DNA of 64,000 nt, from NCBI GenBank assembly GCA_013350335.1, contig CM023534.1:9515542-9579541 (forward strand), in the 5' to 3' direction. Positions 24,801-38,028 of this stretch are shown piece by piece (within the stretch, counting starts at the first letter, position 1; every line of letters starts with the position of its first letter). The notes below the pieces were generated by a model. The model searched no databases. It was not told the origin of the DNA and saw nothing but the letters and a program-made list of their open reading frames with translations. The DNA is from Chimonanthus salicifolius. Its lineage: Eukaryota; Streptophyta; Magnoliopsida; Laurales; Calycanthaceae. A program made the position numbers and the translations under genes.

Positions 24801-26752
24801 CATGGTCCAACTTTAGCACAGAATATATATATATATATATAATCTATTACTTGACGCATGACCCAACCGAACATATATCCATGTCTAAAGACCCCTCGAA
24901 CCATTAACTAGCATCACACGACATAGATTATTAAGTTTTTGGATTAGATTGAGCTTGGTTAGACAAAAACATGACTAAATTGCATTTTATGACATAGCAT
25001 ACTATTTTTTAATAAAATATAAGTTGAATTAACTACATAATTTTTTAATGTTAGTGACATTCTTATTGTTTGATCATCACCATCGCTGTCTTTGTCATCA
25101 TCTAAAATCAGGTACAATCAATTTATAACTGATGCCTCATCCACCTAATAATAATAAAAAGAATTTCATTAATGCATCATTGTGCAAAATCTTGTCACAT
25201 CAAACAATAAAAAATCATAATCGTGTATAAAAAAAAAAAAAGTAAATTTCAAAGATATCAATTTTCATGAAAAATAGTGAAGTACAAATGAAATCTACCA
25301 TTATTTTATTAAGTTAAATGAAATGAAAACAGAAGTTGGGTTAGAACTATTCATATTGTAAACGACCCAAATATCAATCTGATATATTTAAAAAAACCCA
25401 TATATCATCCAACCTTTGAATATATAAATATAAAGTTTGGACTTTGTATAAAAATATTTTCCATCTTCTTTCGAAAAATAAAACAAAATCAAGTATCAAT
25501 CATTCAGTCCGATTGCAAAATGGTTTATAAATTCGGCAATATCTTAGAAATGTGTAGAGACATTTTCCGAGGTGGCCACTTTTGTTCCTTACTGAAAAAG
25601 TGTGATCTCCCAAATGCTTCAATTACTAGCTGGTGGGACCTCTTATTCCATTTGCTTTAGAATCCAATCAGATGACGACCTAAGTTTCTCACAGGTCCTG
25701 TTTCTTTCTCACAGGGCCGGTTTGTTTTCGGAATCTAACGTCTAAAATCTGGTAAATGTAGATTAAAAAAAAATTCACAACTGGTAAATAATATAAATAC
25801 TTTTATACTCAACCTTATTTATATTATAACTTTTAAAATAAAATAAAAAAAAGAATTTTTACATTAAATTCACAGTATTATTTAAATTTAAGTTAAAAAT
25901 ATTAAGATTAAGAGATATTTTGATTCGAACGATAAAATAAACAATATAATAAAAATCATACAAATATTGCTGCCCAAATTTTAATTGCCCATTACCTCTT
26001 CAAATTTTGGTAGATATAATTAGATATGTAATCTTTCTCTTCATTCATCTTCTATCAGCTGTTGTCATTCAACGAAAAAAAGATTGATCCGACTCTTGAT
26101 TTGACAACAACCAAACCCATTATCTTCGGTAGACAAAGGAGATAAGATAGAATGTGCCTAAATGAATTTTGAAGTCAAAATAGATTAATCATATGATATA
26201 TAATTTATCTAAGAATAAAAAATTATTAATTTTAGATTAATATAAATTATTAATCAAATCTCAATGCATAAATGAGTTGAAAGATTATGTATGTCAAATC
26301 AGACCAAACCAACCCAAATGGGTGCCGAGTGCAACACCACCTTCACACAATGCAAGTGATCAAAATATATTTTGAAGTCTATGGCGTTTCCAGTACATTT
26401 AATGTGCTAACAAACTGTATTAATATATGAGAAATTTAATAAATATCGACTGATATTTTTTTATATACTTAAATGGTGGAAGTCTAACATAATGCTCAGC
26501 CCTCACACCATTAAAATATTAAAATTAATTGATAAATATAACCTGTTCTACAAATCCATCAAAACATGAATTTTTTTTTTTCTCTTTTTTTAAAGAAAAG
26601 AAACATGACATGAAAGGAACAAAAATATATGTATCTCGTATCATATGTAGCACGAGGCTTATCCTGCGCCGGCGAGCTATCCTGCGCTGAAGGCAGGACA
26701 CAAGAATCCGTCGCAGTTGGGGTGGAGAGGATGGGCCGAGTCGGGTAGGATG
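21873..26752. other. Gene-poor spacer with microsatellites
   Basis: Contents: an (ATT)n run at about 22,266-22,288; text dense in GGCCCA/TGGGCC (22,240-23,420); TATCGGCC-type palindromes at 24,014-24,102; ATGACCCAA-like degenerate repeats at 24,620-24,900 with a (TA)n run at 24,822-24,841; then strongly AT-rich sequence. No coding region is supported. Confidence 0.5.
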
Positions 26753-27256
26753 TCAGACGTTGACGGGTTCGCAGAGGAAGCGGAGGGAGGTGGAGTCGCC
26801 GCCGACTAGTCGGCGCTCGTAGCAGTCGACGGAGAAGAGGGAGAGGGAGAGCTGGACCTCGTCCCAGCTCTGGACCGAGCGGTCGGACCGGGCCAGAACG
26901 GGCCGGACGCAGGCCGTGTATAGGCGGCGATACCCGCCCATGGCGACCACGACGGGTCGGAGAGAAGACGCGTAACAGGGATTGAGGGACAGGTGGCGCA
27001 CGATGAGATGCTCCCAGAGCGAGTCGTCGAGAGAGATGGAGCCCCACAGCCTGCAGACGCTGGCGCTCTGCGCTAACGTGCGCGCGTCTAGACGCTTCAG
27101 TATCTCCACCAGCACGTCCACGTGGTCGTTGATGCAGAACCCGCACACCCCTTTTGACGGTGATGATGATAGTGTGGCCCACCTGAGCTGCTGCTTCTCC
27201 CTTTCTTCTTCAACTGCTGCTGTTACTGCTTCTTCTTCTTCTGTAAATTCTTCCAT
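26753..27256 (-). CDS. SNE: F-box protein of the SNEEZY/SLEEPY2 type
   Basis: The frame encodes 167 residues from the ATG at 27,256. The same frame extends upstream to 27,379, but a TATA-like GTTATAAGA near 27,358 on the minus strand places transcription start downstream of those ATGs, and the shorter form is close to the family's length. Residues 1-35 are acidic and low complexity. The F-box spans about 43-82 (DVLVEILKRLDARTLAQSAS, then VCRLW). Next comes VVVAMGGYRRLY, the GGF-type motif shared with SLEEPY1. The C-terminal part is WDEVQLSLSLFSVDCYE, then LCEPVNV. SLY1/SNE proteins are the F-box subunits of SCF ubiquitin ligases that target DELLA repressors, so they promote gibberellin responses. 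Naming it SNE rather than SLY1 rests on remembered similarity of the N-terminal CINDHVDVL and C-terminal PVNV. It is intronless and GC-rich against its surroundings. Confidence 0.85.
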   Translation of the reverse strand: MEEFTEEEEAVTAAVEEEREKQQLRWATLSSSPSKGVCGFCINDHVDVLVEILKRLDARTLAQSASVCRLWGSISLDDSLWEHLIVRHLSLNPCYASSLRPVVVAMGGYRRLYTACVRPVLARSDRSVQSWDEVQLSLSLFSVDCYERRLVGGDSTSLRFLCEPVNV

Positions 27257-27379
27257 TGCCTGTATACTATAGAAGCAGCGATGCAGCAACAGCGACAGGA
27301 GAATGCTTAGAAAGTTAGGAGAAGTCTCTTCTCTTTCCTTGGCTCCGCTTTGCATCTTATAACGTGGGAATGTGGGCAT

Positions 27380-30300
27380 GTAGTTATACTGGGAAGGAAC
27401 GAAATTTATATTTTTGCTGTTTCTAAAAATAAAATAAAAGCTCCTATGTTACTGTTAAATAACATTATAATCAATTAATTCAGAATTATGCTACATAACA
27501 CTTTATAAATAAGTACAAGTGGCTGTGTCTGAACTGGTATAATTCTTTAGAAAAAAATTAGAGAGGTTATATTATTTTTTTCAAAATCTTCTTTAAAAAA
27601 TTCCTATAAATGTCAATAAACTGCATGGTATTTTGATTTTTTTATTTTTATACATTAATAGTAAATTAAAAGAAGCTTTTAGATTTATTTACATACACAA
27701 ATTCAGCTCCTTCTTGAATCTTTTAAACATTGATATAAAAAAAAAGGAAGGCATAGACAGTTGAAGTAGACATAAGGAGTTTTGAACTAATTCCATCAAT
27801 AAGAACAGGTTTTGAAAAAGTTTGATCAGTACTGACCAACGTCAGCTATGTTAGCTAAAGAGTAAACATTATTAATTGCTTTAAAAGAAAGGAGTCCATA
27901 GGCATCTGGAAAAAATTTCTTTAGACACTCATTTGAAGAAAGTTTATAGAATTTATACGATTGACCTTGATCTATCGAATGAAAAATTTATTTAAATAAA
28001 TTTAAAAATTAGTTCGAAGGAAATAGGGTGAGAAATAAAAAAATTTAAATGAAGTTATTTTTCGATTGATTTTTATAAATAAAATATCAAAATTCATATA
28101 TTTTAAATATTATGAATTCTGTGACTTATTTTAAGTGAAAAAAATATAATTTTAAATGTAAAAAATTATGATTGAGTTGATTCATAAGTCATGAGATGGG
28201 TTAGGCTAGAGTATAGTTGCCGCTGTTTTATAAGGAAGTTTTTATTAATTTTTAATTTTAAAAATTAATAGCTAATATTATTTAATAAGTTTTATCTATA
28301 ACAGTATACTAGTACTTATGATAATTAGAGTTATTATAATCATCTGACAAATTGACCCCACTAGAATAGTTAGTCTTTTCAATTCAGACGTACGCAAGAC
28401 GGATACTTTATGAAGGTTTTATTCAACAGAAGTACAGAACTTTAAAAAGCAACCTTTTTTGTAAATAAGAAATATTTAGATCTCTCTTTTACCGTTAGAA
28501 AAAACAGCGAGCAATTATTGAAAATTCAATTATATTTCTTCAATCTTTAATTTTTGTACATGTGATGTGAGGCCAGTGCCTTTGTGATGCTGACCATTGA
28601 TGTGATGGGCCATTAACTTCATTCATTTTATCCAATATTTTAATTGGGCCGTGGACCATCGTTTTGTTTCCTTTCTTAGAGGAGCTAGAGCCAATCTTGA
28701 GGTTTTGGTTCTCTAGGCCATAATTATACAGTGGACTGATTTCTTTTACGTTTTCACATTAAATATTTTTTATAAGCTGTATAATCAAAGTTTTCAAAAA
28801 ATCTATTATGTCAAAATCTATTTAAATTTAATATAAAAGTGTGCAACAATATATTGGGTTAAGCTCCCACAAGCTCTAAGTGCAGTTAAGTCCTGTCATG
28901 GCCATTCAATGATGAACCTGAACGAATTCTGAACTCTTCAAATATTATTTTCTTCTTTTAATTTTAATTTAATTATATATTAGGTTAAGTTTAAATAGAT
29001 GTAGTTTAACTAGTAATCTCTCATCTTATGAAGTTGGAGGTGCTAAGTTTAAATCCCAGCCTCACTTGGTGTGCTCAAGGACAGTGAATATTACTCGTGA
29101 TGATTTTACGCTGAGTTTCTCACAGTTTTCATATGTAAATTTTAAATAAAATATTGATTTAATATTTTTTAATTTAAAATAATCAATATTAAAATTATTT
29201 AGTAATCAAATAAGTCTTGTAATAATCTATCTAGTTATTCAATTATTTTTAATTATAAAATAATCACAAAATCCAACATTATTTGTAGAGAGAGACAGAA
29301 GGGGGGGGGGGGTTAAACCTGAATGAAAAGAGGGGGAGATTTGACTTTTCATTGCATGGGATTGAGAGAAGGGTATCAAGAGAAATAAGAGAAGGGGCCA
29401 AATAGGAAGTTCCAAAGGAAGAACTGGAACTGATGCTGCCAACTTTTCCAAAAAAAAAATTTAATTAAATTTTATTTACTACATTGTTACAATTTAAAAA
29501 TGCAACTCAGTATATATAAATCATCTACTTCAAGAACCAAGATCAGTCATACATATGTGAGCCCTACCTTCATATAATAAATACTTCAAATGGATAAAGA
29601 AATAAACTATTCATTTAATGGTCATGTCATCCATTAGATAATATAAATCATCTATTTTATATCATTTTTATCAAATAATTATACATATTTAAATAGAGTA
29701 ACAACCACTTCTTTTAAGTTTATAAAATTACTGCAGTTCATCAATTATTATTTAATTCAAACTAGGTTACAACTATTATTTTAGCTTTAACATTGGTTCC
29801 TTAGATTAAATGGGTGCCATTTGTGGTAGAGGGCATAGATACGAAAGAACGTAAAAGATTAAAAGATATTAAATCATCTTTATCCTATCATTATTATATT
29901 TTATAAGTATGACAATAAACTACAAATCCAAGGTTTTTATTGATCTACACAAGCGAAAAATAAAAAATGTGACTTATTTGACTAAAATATTAGCACATTC
30001 AACAGATGTAGATTGGTTTAATTGAACAAACAAATGTATTTTAGAGGTAAATAATTCCTTAATGTTATTTTATATCAATCAATAGTCCTCCAAAAATAAC
30101 TCAAAAGAATTGGCAAATAGGGTGTTGAATTCGATTCATATTTGATTCCAAGAGACCACTCCTCGTAATTGTAGGACCTACTATATATATGGTATTGATA
30201 GGACTGGACATACTCCGAAGATTAATAAGGTTAAAAAATGTCCCTTGTCTCAATGCAAGTGAGATGTCGAACACTGAGATGATAAAAAATAATAAGCATA

Positions 30301-31348
30301 AAAAATTCAAAAAATATACAGTTAAAATCAAGAGTGCAAAATTCGGTATCAGTCGATATTTTTCTCTCTTATACGTATTGCCTGAAATTTGCACTCCTTA
30401 TTAAAATTAAAGACTCAAAATTATATATATACAATTGCTCTTCAACTTGTATGAATAATTTACTTGGTTTAAGTTTTCAAGATAAAATTAAAGATCTTGA
30501 AAATAAATATTGAATATATAAAAACTATAAATAACCCGGGCTTCTTACCGCTCAAAAAAAAAAAAAAAACCCTGGCCTGATTAGGTCAAAAACCTGAGCT
30601 TGTGCAATCAGTTTTGAATGGACCGTCCATTTTCATTATTCAAGAATTTTTATGATCTAAGGGTCAGGATTGTCCCATGGATTTTGAGTTTTTAGGTGTA
30701 GTCATCACGGGCAAAGGACTCTTTAACTTTTTTAGAATCTTGGTCCATGATGTGTCTGTGACTCGCTAGGCAGTAGCCGTTGACACTCGACACCATTGGT
30801 TGTCCTCTTGTGAGATTCAGTAGCCTGCGAGACCACATAAAAGTATCCTTCTCAGTTTACAAGAAGGGAATGAGGAATGGTACGTTGGATAAAACCTCCA
30901 CAACCCATCGGCAAAAACTTGAAAGTTGTCTCCTTTTCAAATGCAAGAACGCGTAGAAATTGATGTGTGAACATCTAAAGGCATTTAAATATTAGATAAA
31001 TGTATTAAACTAAATAAGAGAACTGTGGATAAAGGAAGAGTTAAATACTAGAAACCAGACAGTGAAGAAAGATATGCCACAATTAAGACTGACAAGGGAC
31101 ATTTTGATCGAATTTAATATAAAATTTAAAAAGCAAAGATCAAAATAATAATAATAAGGCTCCAATCATTATTACTTATAATAATGATTAAACTAATTGT
31201 TCACGCAAATCCCATCCATCCACCCATTGGAGTGACCAAAGGAGGACCCTCAAAGATCTTCAATCACCTTTCGAGAGAGTGCTATCTTCAAATTCATGTG
31301 ATTTTCCACATTCTAATTACTCATATATATTATAAATTATCTTAATAC
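27380..31348. other. AT-rich spacer, no gene
   Basis: A 12-base G run lies at 29,301-29,312 and a SINE-like sequence at 29,000-29,150. A GTATCAGTCGATATTTTTCTC patch lies near 30,345. No coding region is supported; the opposed frames at 30,101-30,404 overlap each other and show no domain. Confidence 0.5.
29000..29150 (+). mobile_element. Diverged tRNA-derived SINE
   Basis: An A-box-like GATGTAGTTTAACTAGT is followed by a B-box-like AAGTTTAAATCCCAGCC, then TTGGTGTGCTCAAGGACAGT, TTTTACGCTGAGTTTCTCAC and CATATGTAAATTTTAAATAA. The order of these blocks matches the SINE at 47,895-48,066. Confidence 0.6.
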
Positions 31349-31718
31349 GGGAAACTCTTTTAAGAGACACGAGTTTTATTAAACTTCATATTTTACCCAC
31401 ATCCATCCGTATGGATTTTAGTGAATTTTCAGAAATTGGTTCACTGGATTCAGTGCACCGACAGGATCACTTGGAAATGAAAATTTTAAGAAAGTGATCT
31501 GATCGGTGCACCGATTTGGACTCTTTCACGTTTTAAGAAATCGGTATACCGACCAAGTCACTCTCCTCAAATTTCCATTTTCAAGTGATCCGGTCAGTGC
31601 ACCGGTCCGATGCACTGATCTAGTGAACCGATTTCTAAAAGACCACTAAAATCCGTAAAGACGGATAGAGGTAAAATGAGAAATTCAGAAAATCCGTGTC
31701 TCCTAAAAGAGTTTTTCC
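31349..31718. mobile_element. Small coreless foldback element
   Basis: About 370 bp with inverted ends: GGGAAACTCTTTTAAGAGAC on the left and the reverse complement of GGAAAAACTCTTTTAGGAGA on the right. Homology between the arms continues through CATTTTACC..., ATCCGT...GGATTTTAGTG and TTCACTGGATTCAGTGC. The interior repeats the palindromic word CGGTGCACCG and variants (CGGTATACCG, CAGTGCACCG). There is no hairpin core module. I could not find a convincing target duplication. Confidence 0.65.
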
Positions 31719-31729
31719 ATATCATGATG

Positions 31730-31732
<3 letters not shown>

Positions 31733-31786
<54 letters not shown>
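31733..31786. repeat. (AT)n microsatellite
   Basis: An essentially perfect 54-bp AT dinucleotide run lies 15 bp after the right end of the small foldback element. Confidence 0.97.
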
Positions 31787-31789
<3 letters not shown>

Positions 31790-33923
31790 AAGGCCACATG
31801 TTAAGTCAAGTTGATTGGATATAGTGATATAGTATTTTAAAAGTTTGATACATTTATCAAAATGGTCAAGATGTTCAAATATACCTATTGATTGAGGAGA
31901 GAGTTTGAGTGGGATCGAGACTTCTAATTCTTATTGTGATTGGTCTATTGTTTTCTAAGTATGCAACTCTTTTTTTTTTTTTCAAAAATTGAATCTATTC
32001 CAAAGTAAAATACTGTCATTTCCAAAGATGGTGCCAAGAAGAAGAGTGTAAGGGTGAAGGACTGAAGGGTAGGAGGCTAAAGACGTGGGCCTGAATCTTG
32101 GTGTAGGTGGGGGCTGATCTTGGCCAGGAATGGAGTATGGAGAATCGTCTCAATCTCCTCCAAATCAATGAGGTGTAGGAGCTGCAGAAAACAACAATAA
32201 AAGTATGGGAGTTGAAGTGGACGTTTGATTTAAAAGACAGTGATTGTTAGAAACGTAGAGCAGAGCAGAGCAGGAGTAGGAGCGGGAGCACCATCACGGC
32301 CACCACCCTCCTTACTCCTCCCTCAGTCCCTCCCTAAACTCCCAATTCCAAACCAAACAAAGCCAAGATTGGCATTATTTCTGTGGCCTACTCACTGAAT
32401 AGGGCCCTGACTGCTGACCCCAAATGGGCCGACGTCATGAGGCTCTGTTTTGTCTCTCTTGGACTTGATCCTTGGATCCTTTTGCCCACCATTCCTTCTC
32501 TCTCTCTCTCTACTCTCTACTGGACAGCACACATCCTGTGAAGGCAAATGCTTGCATTCATCTCATTTGTGCGCTCTCTCTCTCTCTCTACCAACAAACG
32601 ACGATTGCACTGCACACATCATGTGAAGCCAAAAGCTTGCACTAATCTCATTTGTGCTTTGAAAAACAACAATAATACTAATTTCATATCACCCACGTCA
32701 CCGCTTAGATGTTTAAAAGATAAAATTGGAAATAACTATATTTAAAATAGTTCTAAAATAATTTTAATAGATGGATAAACTAAGATAAACTCATGTGAAA
32801 TAGTTTGGATATATAAATATAAATAAAAGAACTGAGATATCTTCAGTATGTAAAGTTAAAATGATATAAAATATAGGTAAAATGAAGAGGGTAAATGATT
32901 AAAAAAGTAAAGAGAAGAAATAAAGTGTGATTGACTATATAGTTTATAATATAGTAAAATAAAAAATATATTAAAAAATTTAACTTTAAATAGATAAGAC
33001 TTTTTATTTTGACAAGCATGATAATGACTATATGACCCACTTTAGCACCCATGGTCTATAAGCATTGTAGAAAGTGTCTCCTTTGTTAATCCAAATTCAG
33101 TTTTAAAATTCAAAAAATTTAGTAGGACTCATTTGAGTCAATTCATTTTGGTAGAATGTTAGGATTTTTTCTAAGAAAAGAGAATTTTAGATTTTTTTTA
33201 TGACTAAGGATATCTATTTTAGAACACTTAACATATATTTGAGACATGTACACGTCTTCTTATCTACATATATCAAGTAAATTTATAAGAAATAGTTTTT
33301 AAGATTGAATAGAAATCGAACTCTAAATTGTCATCTTCTTATACAAGATTTTAGACTTTACTCAAACTCTTTTGGATTAAAAATTTCTAGAATTAGTTTG
33401 CTTGTAAGTTGAGTTTTTTACATTTTTAGAGTAAGAAGAAAGAGGTACATGTGAATCTCAATTTTAGGTTTAGGATGATGTAAAGCTTGGGCATGGCGTT
33501 GGTGGTCCACATCACTGGACAAATTATTATTCAAATGCATCAAGATTTCATTTTTGAATGCGCAGGAAAGAGCCATTTTAGGATGTCCTGTCAATCAACT
33601 TATCCCATCATATCTTGACTTTCGCAGAGTGGGAAATTCATCTCTAGACATCATAATCGTGATTAGACATCATAATCGTGATTAGAATTTTTCCTTTAAA
33701 AAGGACTAATGACAAAAGTCAAGGAGACCCATTCCCAAGCAACACTATACAACATGCAAAACAAACAAAACACCAAAGCAAATAAAATAACCAAAAATGT
33801 CTAGAAATCATTTGTTGACTAACCCATGGCAAACTCTACTTGGGTTAAAAAAAATGGGCCCAGATTGAAATGTAAATTATTGTGGGGTCTTTCATTATAG
33901 AATTATGTATAGGATGAACGCGG
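31787..33923. other. Spacer with CT-rich, promoter-like stretch
   Basis: 32,240-32,660 is relatively GC-rich with CT runs and a CGACGTCAT element, as in a promoter or leader, but no coding exon follows. A 20-bp unit AGACATCATAATCGTGATT is tandemly doubled near 33,654-33,692. The rest is AT-rich and unannotated. Confidence 0.45.
32525..32657. repeat. Direct duplication around a CT tract
   Basis: A ~46-bp segment (GCACACATC, then TGTGAAG, AAA(T/A)GCTTGCA and ATCTCATTTGTGC) occurs at about 32,527-32,571 and 32,612-32,657, separated by a CTCTCT run. Confidence 0.8.
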
Positions 33924-34217
33924 TGTTAAGATTGGGTATTCATGTTAAAAGACTAAGTCTATTAGTTAGAGTAATTTATAAATCTTTAACTCTCTCTATA
34001 CTTTTAACTGCGAGACTCGTTCAGTCGAGTCCAATCTTTCCATTTGCTTGGGAGATCTCTTGAATCTACATGAGATAGTTTAAGACCTGATACCATTTGT
34101 TAAGACTCAGTATCCATCCCAAAAGACTATCCTATTAGGTGGAGTGAATGAGGCTCTTTTTAAATCCTTGAATCTCTCTCTACAATCTAATGTGAGACTC
34201 GTTCTCCAACCCCAACA
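33924..34217 (-). mobile_element. Complete 294-bp TRIM retrotransposon
   Basis: On the minus strand the order is: LTR of 120 bp (34,217-34,098) starting TGTTGGGGTTGGAGAACGAG and ending GAGTCTTAACA; a primer-binding site AATGGTATCAGG resembling the initiator-Met tRNA complement; a ~60-bp interior; a purine stretch GGAAAGA; and a second LTR (34,036-33,924) ending AATCTTAACA. The LTRs are diverged but alignable by eye along their length. It encodes nothing, as expected for TRIM/SMART elements, which depend on other elements. No clear 5-bp target duplication is left. Confidence 0.8.
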
Positions 34218-37200
34218 TGCAGGGTCAAGCGATTTGGATGATTAGATCAATGAAACTTTCGACATGTGCTCTCCATCGGCGATGAGGATGATAGATTGAA
34301 TGGCTCAGATGAACGCCGATGAATGGAAAATAGATAAAAAGAGTTGTTTGGGCTGGGGCGATGGCCCGTTGTTGTGTAGCCCTTGAAAGTTTCTTCCATG
34401 CAAGGGCATCTGATGAGGAAATCAACTGCTCTCTGAGCTTGGAGTCTAAGAGGAAGGAATCCAAGCAAAGCACTGAGAAATGTGTTGCATGTTGAAGGAC
34501 TCTAGCTATTGAAAATTAGTGAGAGAAATGGTCGTATCTGTTTGAAGTCGTCTCGAAATGCCCATAAAACGTCTCCTTCGTAGTCTTCTTGTTTAGTGCA
34601 TGGAGGTGTGAAGTTGGGGGCACGTCCTTGTCCTTGTTTTCGTGGGTTTTTTTCAAAACGAAACTTCCCAAATCAATACATTAAAAGGTTGCTGGGCACA
34701 TAGAGCCAAACACCTATGGCTGGGAACCACTCATCCCTACACAAAAAGGGTGAAATCTTTTTACAATGTGGTGAAACCTGTTCAATACTTCAAAGTTCAA
34801 ACACACCGGCCAACAGCATACATTTCTGTACGAGTCAGGCCACACCATGTATGACAAAATAAAATTAAAAAATTAAAAAAGAAAGAAAAGCGATGGTCGA
34901 TTCATCATTATTGTAGTTTTGATTGTCAAAACAGTTTATCTGGACTCAATTTTTAAACTTTTATTTTTTAATTCAACCCAATGAACAAATTAAATCCTAT
35001 AATGTGAGACATTCTATCATCTTTTCTATAAGAGATATGGCCAAACTATAACCTCTGAGGGTTGATTTGACGGTTAAGAACTCTAAAAAGTTTTGAGAAG
35101 TTCTGACTTCAAGTTTCACTCTTAATATATAAGAACCACTTCCTCTTAATTTTACAAGATGTGTATGGATAGAGAGATTTGCACATGCTCCAAAAATTTA
35201 GTCAGGTACTCAAAGAGGCCTGAATAGTTTGGACTAAAAAAAAAGAGTGTAACTTCTAAATTGTCAATAAAATGAGGATTATCATCGAGTCGAATGCATC
35301 TTATAATTTCATAGATATGATGTTATCGGAGTCATTTTTTTCTTTTTGTTTTTTACATAATTAGACGGTAAAAGAACATGGATGTAGAGTGTAGAGTGTA
35401 GACAGCTAGCTCAAATGTTGTACCCACCTGACTACTTGGGCCTGATTGTTCACACGTGTGCCACAGTGGTGCATGTGATTTGCCATTGTCTCTTAGGGTA
35501 TATGTTTGTTGTAGTCAGAAGCGTTCTCGTGAAGGCGAGTTTGGTAGAACCACACGTGAAGCAGATGAATGGGACAGATGAAAAGGAAGAAGGAAGTCTT
35601 TTTTTCTTCTTCTGTTTCTTGTACGTTAATAGTGGGCCATGATTTAACAAAGGCCTCTTAGAGCATCTGACTAGTCTACTGGAGCTTGTGCAATCCTCTC
35701 TACACACACACACCAGGGTAAAACTATAGGGAGTGGCCTTTTTAAGGTGGAATGGGATTTGAATTCATGAGCCTCGCTTCCTGAGACGATTTTCTGGATA
35801 ACAAAACAACAACTTGCGGTTATGATCTAACAAAGTTACAGAGACAAACTTATATGAGGTTGACTCAGCCCACTGGGCTGAAACACCTATATAGCAGTAT
35901 CCATCAGCCGAGTTTTGCTTTGGGCAGTTGTACAAATGAGGCTCAACAAGATTGGTTTTAACTAACTGACCCCTCCGAACAGATGGAGCCACTGGTTTTG
36001 AGATCCATATACTGCTTGATTGATGGGCCTTACCCGGAGTCTACCCTGAAAGCCTTACATAATCCTGATTTAAAAGGACCCAATAGCTCAACTTCTGTGA
36101 TCCATTTCTTCTTCTCTGTTTGGTTCAGGCCCATGATAAGAGTGTACCTGATGATCAGAGCCATTCATTTCACGGGTATTACTTTTTTTGGCCCGTAATC
36201 ATGAAACCACTGTAATCAAGTGATAGTGACCATTCATTTAGCAGCCTATCAACGGTTCTAACATCATATTCTATCCTGAGATTGTTACTTTAGAAATGGG
36301 TCCATAGTCAAGGAATTAAAGTGATTGTGTTGGCCTGGCTATATTAATTACAATGAGCTTCATTAGATTTCCAACCTGATTCTAGGTTTAAATCCTTTAT
36401 GGCGGGCTATCCCAGACCTGACCGGTTCATTTGTTCATGGACTGGGTTACATATGCTGACTTGGGCCTGGTCAATACATTCAGCTGATATTTTTTATAAC
36501 GGGTACTTCATCCAATGCAGAGTAATTTTCCAAAATCTTCAGATCCAATGTTGGAGTCATATTGGTGATAAATAAATAAAATTTGCAAAACAAAGTCAAC
36601 ACTCAACAAGCAAAAAGTTACTCTTATTAAATTATACTAAACAAAATTTTAAAATTCAGTAAATGCGATGCAATGCATTTTGGTTTTTTTGAAAACCGAC
36701 ACATAATCAAAAGTTAATTTAGTTTTGTCCGAATCAGACCCATATACGGTGTTTTCCTGGCCCAGAGGCCTTTTAGGGGCCTGTGATTGATTAAGAGTTT
36801 ACAGAGGGGTCAACGACATCCACATTCTTTGAATAGAATAGAGCTATCTGTGAAATCATCCTATGTCAACTCAATCGCCAGTGTACCAATTTTAAAACCC
36901 TTGATCTTAAGAATCTGATTGAAGGGTAGAAATGGGCCATGGTACCCAAAATGAACCATGGAACTCTTAGAGTTATTCAACCAAGAACCGAAGTGATTTA
37001 TACTCTTGAAAACAAAATCTCTGCTCAATCCCACGACCATGAAACAACCCAGTTAGCAGTGAGCCTTTGATGCGAGGATAGAATCCATCTTATTAGGAAT
37101 GGCCTGGTCAGTTTCAATCTAACCCAATGGGCCTAAACTGGGCCACCTGACTCACAGCTCCGGTGCGATTGGTGGGCCGTGTTCAATTTTGCCTGTGCTA

Positions 37201-38028
37201 ACTTCTTCAATTGGTTGCTAAGGTCAAAAGCGATTGGACTTGAGTGGTTTTCCTTAGTAGGATTTCCGGTCCGCATCTATAAAAGTTAAGTCGCTGGTGA
37301 CTGGCAAGGATGTTGGGCCAGATCTAATAAAACTTCAGGCTCTCCTACAAATGACCTGGGCCCATTAAACCCTAATAATTCACGTCGGTACAAAATTACT
37401 TAATTAGTAATTGGCTTGATTTGTCAGGCCTGAGTCCAGAACATGTGAACCTAGGCTCTTGATGCAATGCAAGTTGGGCCAGTTGGCCATGGCAAAAGTG
37501 TAGGCTAATCTCACGGTCCCTGGCCAGAGTTGAAACAAGTGCCTTTACTTATTCTGCTTTTTGTATATGTTGGAAAGAGTTTTTCTCCTTTTTCTATTCT
37601 CTTTTATTTAATATAAAAAGAACATCTTCACCATTCAAAAAAAAAAACAAGTGCCTTTACTTATACTACTCGAGGACTTGGTTGGGACCAGGCCTGTAAA
37701 TGCATCCAGATCCGGCCCATTAGGCTTAATCAGACCATCCCGATCCAGCTCCAGTTACATAGGGTCCAACAAGACATGGATCTGAACAATCCGATAAGCT
37801 TGTCGGCTGTCCTCCGCCCATTAAGGCGTCAGAATGCCCATTTAGCCCATTTTTTGCTATCAAGCCCAATGTCCAATTTTTAATCTAAAATTTTATGCTA
37901 ATGGATCCAATATCCATTTTTTAACTTAAAAATTTATATTTACAATTCCAAAAAAAAAAAAAAACAAAAGGTCTATGCCCCGCCCATCAGACAACTTATC
38001 TTTTAAGTGCTAGATAGCAAAAAATGGT
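34218..38028. other. Gene-poor spacer
   Basis: Overlapping short frames at 34,225-34,473 show no domain. 35,980-37,520 is unusually rich in GGGCC, GGCCT and AGGCC words, like the stretch at 22,240-23,420. No coding region, RNA gene or bounded element is supported. Confidence 0.45.

Noticed and set aside
26559..27182. Long overlapping minus-strand frame over the F-box gene
   Set aside because: It is the alternative frame of GC-rich SNE coding sequence. The F-box motif is in the other frame, and this one continues into a poly-T tract downstream.
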